A stretch of DNA of 17,502 nucleotides, taken from Gp6-AA40 sp050742535. GTDB lineage: Bacteria > Acidobacteriota > Vicinamibacteria > Vicinamibacterales > UBA2999. How positions within the stretch are numbered: position 1 is the first letter of the stretch; each line of letters opens with the position of its first letter. The stretch spans positions 1 to 17,502 of the forward strand of contig JBOGIQ010000102.1 in the NCBI GenBank assembly GCA_050742535.1, written 5' to 3'. The notes under the pieces were generated by a model. It saw only the letters and a list, made by a program, of their open reading frames with translations. It searched no databases and was not told the DNA's origin. Shown here in pieces: positions 13,526-17,502 of this stretch. A program made the translations under genes and the position numbers.

Positions 13526-14103
13526 TATTGGATGAAGTCGAGGCCGTCCGGAATTGGATTCAGCACCGGCACCGTAACACTGAAGTAGATCGTACCACGC
13601 CGGTCGCTGCCGAACGATCGAGTCCCGGTAACGCCAGGGCTCAACGGGTCGGCTGCGACGTGAAACATCGCACGCGACGACGCCGCAGATCCATTGCACG
13701 TTTCGGCGGCCGGAAGCACGTCGGCGTTGCCCGGCTCAGCGCTGTCGTTGACGTCGATGGTGTAGCCGCTTTTCGCCGTCGCCGGTACGTCAGCCTTCTC
13801 CAGGTCTGGCGAGATGAACGCCGCGCCACCTGCAGGTCCTCTCCCTAAATCGGCGTTGCTCTGCGCGTATCCGCCGGCGCCGCAGCTCGAGGCGTATGCG
13901 GCCTGGCCGCTGATGATCGCACGGACAGCACCAATCGCCGATGCCTCGTTTCCGGACTGCCGGGCACGGGCCAGAGAGATGATGGCAATCGCCGCCAGGA
14001 CGCCAACTATCGCGACCACGACCAGGATCTCGATCAACGTGAAGCCGCTGTCATTCCAGCGTCGCGTTCTGTTTTTCGTCGAGCTCAGCAACACTCGCGC
14101 CAC
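13525..14103 (-). CDS. Type IV pilin paralogue (PilA-like prepilin)
   Basis: A 192-residue prepilin paralogous to the pilA product next to it. Helix FTLIEILVVVAIVGVLAAIA has E5, but the canonical P22 is Ile (AIAIISLARAR). The leader is long: 20 residues from GTG 14103, which has GGAG four bases upstream. GTG 14094, with GGAGAGG ten bases upstream, would give 17. Shared blocks with PilA include ARQSGNEASAIG, FISPDL, TCNGSA and RGTIYFS. It has two cysteines, C74 and C136, at matching places. It has a sigma70-like promoter instead of a sigma54 one. It may be an alternative major pilin, a minor subunit or a regulator of PilA levels. Loss of P22 could alter helix melting in the fibre. Confidence 0.9.
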   Translation of the reverse strand: MARVLLSSTKNRTRRWNDSGFTLIEILVVVAIVGVLAAIAIISLARARQSGNEASAIGAVRAIISGQAAYASSCGAGGYAQSNADLGRGPAGGAAFISPDLEKADVPATAKSGYTIDVNDSAEPGNADVLPAAETCNGSAASSRAMFHVAADPLSPGVTGTRSFGSDRRGTIYFSVTVPVLNPIPDGLDFIQ

Positions 14104-14179
14104 ACCTCTCCAGTAGGCTGTGTCGGCGTAACGCGATGAATTCTTTAGGGATAGTGGAAAGCTGTCCGGCCCCTGAAGA

Positions 14180-14207
14180 ATTGTAAAAGATGCTACAGGG
14201 GTGTCAA
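14180..14207 (-). promoter_or_regulatory. Sigma70-type promoter of the first pilin gene
   Basis: A perfect -35 TTGACA (14207-14202) and a -10 TACAAT (14185-14180) are separated by 16 bases on the minus strand. The -35 starts three bases after the pilR stop codon. The predicted +1 is about 14173, giving a leader of about 70 bases. No GG-N10-GC sigma54 element is present in the same gap. Confidence 0.65.
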
Positions 14208-14209
14208 CC

Positions 14210-15664
14210 TCAGCGTAGGTTGAACTTTTTCGCGTAGTAACGGAACGAGCGGAAGCTCATCCCCAGAAGCTCGGCCGCCCTGGTCTGGACGCCCCCGCTC
14301 CGTTCGAGCGCCAGCCCGATGTAGTGCCGGTAGAAGTCCTCGCCGCGCGCCTCCAGGTCGAAGCCTTCCTGCAGTGCCGGAAAGTCGGACAGACTGCGCG
14401 CGATGTCCTCCGCCGGTTCATGGACCGCGCCGCCGCCGTTCGGGCGGACGTACGGCGGCAGGCTCTCGGGCAGCAGCGTCGGCGTCTGCTCCACCGCCAC
14501 GGCCCGCTCGATCGCGTTCTCGAGCTCGCGGACGTTGCCCGGCCAGCGGTACACCATCAGCCGCTCGAGCGTCTCGCGCGAGATCGCCCGAATGGGCTTC
14601 TCCATGTGTCCCGCGCACTTCGCCAGGAAATGGTCCGCCAGCAGCGGGACGTCCTCCGCGCGGTCGCGAAGCGGCGGCAGATGCACGCCGATGACGTTGA
14701 TCCGGTAGAACAGGTCCTCGCGGAAGCGGCCCTCCGCGACGAGACGCGGCAGTTCCTGGTTCGTCGCGGCAATCACGCGGACGTCGGCGCGCACCTCGTC
14801 GGTCCCGCCGAGACGGCGGAAGCGGCGGTCCTGCAGGACGCGCAGCAGCTTCACCTGCATCGAGGCGTTCATCTCGCCGATTTCGTCGAGGAAGATCGTC
14901 CCGCGCTCGGCCGCCTCGAGGAGCCCTTTCTTGTTCTGATCGGCGCCGGTGAAGGCGCCGCGCATGTGCCCGAACAGCTCGGATTCGAGCAGCGTTTCAG
15001 GAACCGCGCCGCAGTTGAGCGCGACGAACGGCTGATCGCGGCGCATCGAGTTGTAATGAACGGCGCGCGCCACGAGGTCCTTGCCGGTGCCGGACTCGCC
15101 GGTAATCAGGACCGTGCTGTTGGTCCTGGCGATCGTCTCGATCATCTTGAAGACGGCCAGCATCGGTTCGCTGCGGCCGATGATGTTCGAGAACGAATAG
15201 CTGGAGTTGAGCGCCCGCTTCAGCAGGACGTTCTCCTGCTTCAGGCGCGACGCCTCGAACTGCTGCCGCACCTTGAGGCGCAGCTCGTCCATGCTGAACG
15301 GCTTGGTGAAATAGTCCACGGCGCCCAGCCGCATGGCTTCGACGGCCGTCTCGGTCGAGGCATAAGCGGTCATCATGAACGCGATGATGTCGCGGTTCAT
15401 CTGCCGGGCCGCTCGCAGCACGTCCACGCCGCTCAGATCGGCCATGCGGATGTCCGACAGCAGCAGATCGACGCGCTCGCGCTCCAGCATGCCCAGCGCC
15501 TCACGGCCGTTCTCGGCAACCATCACGTCATAGCCGTCGCGGCGAAGCACGATCCGCAGCATGTCGCGCATCGACGGCTCGTCGTCGACGACGAGAATGC
15601 GCGGCTTTGCCGCAGCCTCGTCGGACGGGGTGTCGAGAACGCGCGCGGTTGATGGCATCGTCAT
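14210..15664 (-). CDS. pilR: Sigma54-dependent response regulator PilR
   Basis: A 484-residue NtrC-family activator. The receiver domain (about 21-135) has D27/D28, phospho-acceptor D71 (LLLSDIRM), T99 and K121 (YFTKPF). The AAA+ domain (about 160-390) has Walker A GESGTGKD (189-196), GAFTGA (236-241) that contacts sigma54, Walker B GTIFLDE and sensor segment WPGNVRELENAIERA. A Fis-type helix-turn-helix closes the protein (RAAELLGMSFRSFRYYAKKF). ATG 15664 overlaps the pilS stop (ATGA); ATG 15658 is also possible. It should receive phosphate from PilS and switch on the sigma54 promoters found before pilA and before the minor-pilin operon. All key residues are present. Confidence 0.96.
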   Translation of the reverse strand: MTMPSTARVLDTPSDEAAAKPRILVVDDEPSMRDMLRIVLRRDGYDVMVAENGREALGMLERERVDLLLSDIRMADLSGVDVLRAARQMNRDIIAFMMTAYASTETAVEAMRLGAVDYFTKPFSMDELRLKVRQQFEASRLKQENVLLKRALNSSYSFSNIIGRSEPMLAVFKMIETIARTNSTVLITGESGTGKDLVARAVHYNSMRRDQPFVALNCGAVPETLLESELFGHMRGAFTGADQNKKGLLEAAERGTIFLDEIGEMNASMQVKLLRVLQDRRFRRLGGTDEVRADVRVIAATNQELPRLVAEGRFREDLFYRINVIGVHLPPLRDRAEDVPLLADHFLAKCAGHMEKPIRAISRETLERLMVYRWPGNVRELENAIERAVAVEQTPTLLPESLPPYVRPNGGGAVHEPAEDIARSLSDFPALQEGFDLEARGEDFYRHYIGLALERSGGVQTRAAELLGMSFRSFRYYAKKFNLR

Positions 15665-17355
15665 GCGATCGCGCTCCGCATCGCTGCCGGGCGCGGGGCC
15701 GCCTCGGCCACTTCATGCTGCGCCGGCAGGCGCACGCGCATCGTGGTGCCCGATCCGACCGTTGACTGGACCTGGATCGTGCCGTTGTAGTCGGTAACGA
15801 TGCGATGGACCGTCGCCAGACCGAGGCCTGTTCCGCGCTCGAACGTGCTCCGGAACGGCTGGAAGATCGAGTCGATCTCGTCGGCCGGGATGCCACAGCC
15901 TTCGTCGCGAACGGCAATCACGACTTCACCCGGCCCGCTCGTGTCCTGCACGTCGGCGACCGACAGGCGCAGCCGGCCGCCCCCCTTCATCGCGCGTAGA
16001 CCGTTGGTGGCGAGGTTCCAGACGATCTGGCGAAGCTGGTTTTCGTCGGCCTCGTACCACACGGGCTTCGCCGGGACGTCCACGTCGACGCGATGGGTGT
16101 CGCGCACGTCCGCGCTGTTGCGCAGCAGCGCGGCGGCATCCTCGACCACCGTCCGCACGTCCAGCCGCGACACCGAGGCACGCTGCGGTCTCGCGTACGC
16201 CAGGAACGATCCGATGGTGTGATTCAGGCGCTCTGATTCGCGGAGCACGATGTCCATCAACTGTGCCTGCTCCTCACTGAGCGGCAACTCCTCGCGCAGG
16301 AGCTGGATAGATCCGGACATCGACGCGAGCGGATTGCGGATTTCGTGGGCAATGCCGGCCGCCATCTCACCCACCGCGGCCAGGCGCTGCCGCAGCCGCG
16401 CTTCGCGCTCCAGACGCTTGATGGTGGTGACATCCTGGAATACGAACAGGTAACCGGGACGGCCGTCGGGAAACGCCAGGGTCGTCGCGGTGATTCCGAG
16501 GTCGATGAGCCGGCTGTCGCCGGTCTTGTAGATCAGATCGACGCGCAGGCTCTGATTCTCGGTCAACGCGGACAGGCTTGGCCGCAGATGCGGGGGCACC
16601 TGGAGCAGCTCCGCGGCGTCGGCGCCCAGCGCGTCGGCCACCGGGATGCCGGTAATCGTGGCCGCGGCCCGGTTGAACGTCCGGATCCGGCAGTCGGCGT
16701 CGGCGCTGACCAGGCCGCTCAACAGGCTGTCGATGACGTGTTCGTTGAACGCCCGCAGATCCTCGATCTGGTGCGACGCATCCTCGAGCCTCGCGTCCGC
16801 GGACCGCAGGCTTTCGGCCAGGGAGCGCGAGAGCCAGGCCACCGCGAGGAACCCGAACAGATTGATGAAGACCGTGTACTGCGCGAACCGCAGCGTCGGC
16901 AGTTCGGCCGACGGCGTCGGCGTCAGCATCAGCTGCGGCAGGTAGTCCTGCGGCACGTACTGCGCCGTGACGAGCGCCAGATAGAGCACCGCGCTGAACG
17001 TGGCGACCTGAATGGCCGTGCGGCCGAAGCGCACCGCGCTGGCCGCAATGATCGGCAGCACGTACAGCGACGAGAAGTAGCTGGTCACGCCGCCGGTCAG
17101 GTGAATGAACGCGGACACCACCACCGCGTCGGCGGCGAACTGCAGATCGATCAGCCAGCCGTGGTCCTCCGTGAACCGCAGCGTGGCCAGGTAGATGACG
17201 TTCAGCCCGTAGGTCAGCCCGATGAGGAAAAAGAACGGGTCAACCGGGAACGATCCCGGGCGGCTCAGTTCGATGAGAACCGCCCATCCCAGCAGCAGCG
17301 TGCTGGCGACGACGCGTACGGCGATCAGCGTAAGGAGCCGCGGACGGAGGTTCAT
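15661..17355 (-). CDS. pilS: Sensor histidine kinase PilS
   Basis: A 564-residue membrane kinase. The N-terminal 200 residues hold about six hydrophobic helices, the PilS-type sensor that in Pseudomonas reads PilA levels in the membrane. A coiled linker (about 185-205) leads to a PAS domain (about 205-320, SLLSGLVSADADCRIRTFN). The HisKA helix carries H337 (GIAHEIRNPLASMSGSIQLL), and the HATPase domain has WNLATNGLRAM, RDEGCGIP, FQPFRSTFERGTGLGLATVH. Catalytic motifs are intact. ATG 17355 overlaps the pilC TGA by four bases and the stop overlaps pilR, so pilC-S-R are co-expressed. The length is close to Pseudomonas PilS (about 530). Confidence 0.96.
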   Translation of the reverse strand: MNLRPRLLTLIAVRVVASTLLLGWAVLIELSRPGSFPVDPFFFLIGLTYGLNVIYLATLRFTEDHGWLIDLQFAADAVVVSAFIHLTGGVTSYFSSLYVLPIIAASAVRFGRTAIQVATFSAVLYLALVTAQYVPQDYLPQLMLTPTPSAELPTLRFAQYTVFINLFGFLAVAWLSRSLAESLRSADARLEDASHQIEDLRAFNEHVIDSLLSGLVSADADCRIRTFNRAAATITGIPVADALGADAAELLQVPPHLRPSLSALTENQSLRVDLIYKTGDSRLIDLGITATTLAFPDGRPGYLFVFQDVTTIKRLEREARLRQRLAAVGEMAAGIAHEIRNPLASMSGSIQLLREELPLSEEQAQLMDIVLRESERLNHTIGSFLAYARPQRASVSRLDVRTVVEDAAALLRNSADVRDTHRVDVDVPAKPVWYEADENQLRQIVWNLATNGLRAMKGGGRLRLSVADVQDTSGPGEVVIAVRDEGCGIPADEIDSIFQPFRSTFERGTGLGLATVHRIVTDYNGTIQVQSTVGSGTTMRVRLPAQHEVAEAAPRPAAMRSAIA

Positions 17356-17502
17356 CCCGTCATCTTGCTGATCAGATCGAAGATCGGCATATACATCGCG
17401 ATGACGATGCCGCCGACGACGCCGCCGAGGAACGCGATCATGAGCGGTTCGAGCAGCGTCAGCAGGCCCGCCACCGCCACGTCGACCTCTTCCTCGTAGA
17501 AC
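17352..17502 (-). CDS. pilC: Pilus inner-membrane platform protein PilC, partial (C-terminus)
   Basis: Only the last 49 codons are present; the gene enters from the right edge. The sequence FYEEEVDVAVAGLLTLLEP, then the final hydrophobic helix MIAFLGGVVGGIVIAMYMPI and the tail FDLISKMTG, is the hallmark C-terminus of PilC/GspF platform proteins (LEPxxI followed by a GxxxG-rich helix and MYxPIF). PilC links the PilB/PilT motors to the growing pilus. Its TGA overlaps the pilS ATG. Pil motor genes (pilB, pilT) are expected just outside the window to the right. Confidence 0.95.
   Translation of the reverse strand, partial: FYEEEVDVAVAGLLTLLEPLMIAFLGGVVGGIVIAMYMPIFDLISKMTG

Noticed and set aside
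14104..14179. GG/GC pairs in the first pilin leader as a sigma54 site
   Set aside because: Spacing is nine rather than ten bases and TTGC is missing.
14324..15652. 442-codon plus-strand open frame opposite pilR
   Set aside because: Antisense to intact receiver and AAA+ domains; low-complexity Arg/His composition and no start signal.
16345..17499. 384-codon plus-strand open frame opposite pilS and pilC
   Set aside because: Arg/Gln/His-rich, no domain pattern, exactly antisense to strongly recognisable PilS. A product of high GC third-position bias.
1..17502. CRISPR arrays, tRNA/rRNA genes, insertion sequences, prophage or integrase
   Set aside because: No regularly spaced repeats, no clover-leaf or rRNA-like sequence, no transposase or integrase motifs; genes cover the window almost continuously.

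Overview
The window is a GC-rich chromosomal segment from a Gram-negative bacterium in which every supported gene lies on the minus strand. Together they form one large type IVa pilus (T4aP) gene cluster. Read in the direction of transcription (right to left) the order is pilC (3' end), pilS, pilR, pilin paralogue, pilA, VKOR-DsbA fusion, ABC ATPase, ABC permease, TPR-like membrane protein, pilD, PAS histidine kinase, fimT/gspH-like, pilV, pilW, pilX, pilY1, and the 5' end of a zinc-ribbon gene. The core order pilC-S-R-A, then an ABC transporter, then pilD resembles the Myxococcus/Geobacter-type arrangement (pilB-T-C-S-R-A-G-H-I-D). Long acidobacterial-looking pilins, high GC and VKOR-type rather than DsbB-type oxidation suggest an Acidobacteriota (Vicinamibacteria-like) or deltaproteobacterial-grade organism. 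The taxon is inference, not demonstrated.

Right third (13,235-17,502): the C-terminus of the inner-membrane platform PilC overlaps pilS, and pilS overlaps pilR by ATGA. After pilR come two paralogous prepilins. The upstream one has a sigma70-type promoter, a long leader, and Ile in place of Pro22. The downstream one, the canonical PilA, has a near-perfect sigma54 promoter and a strong Shine-Dalgarno. An intrinsic-terminator-like hairpin separates them.

Middle (6,669-12,663): after a 15-bp-stem hairpin downstream of pilA there is a tightly packed run of six genes. Five successive junctions overlap, abut or leave 1 nt. The run encodes disulfide-forming chemistry (VKOR-DsbA), an ABC-2 exporter (ATPase plus permease), a TPR-like anchored protein, the prepilin peptidase, and a second PilS/NtrB-like kinase without its own regulator.

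Left third (1-6,668): a second sigma54 promoter, almost identical to that of pilA (20 of 24 positions), precedes a minor-pilin/adhesin operon (fimT-pilV-pilW-pilX-pilY1-zinc ribbon) with translational-coupling overlaps at most junctions.

Together the genes describe a regulon. PilS/PilR (and perhaps the second kinase) drive sigma54 transcription of pilA and of the minor-pilin operon. PilD cleaves and N-methylates six prepilin-like products, although PilX lacks a canonical site. VKOR-DsbA probably closes the single disulfide predicted in each of the two pilins. PilC and the unseen motor and secretin genes assemble the fibre. Outside the genes I found no tRNA, rRNA, CRISPR array, insertion sequence or origin, and no gene-free stretch exceeds 300 bases.
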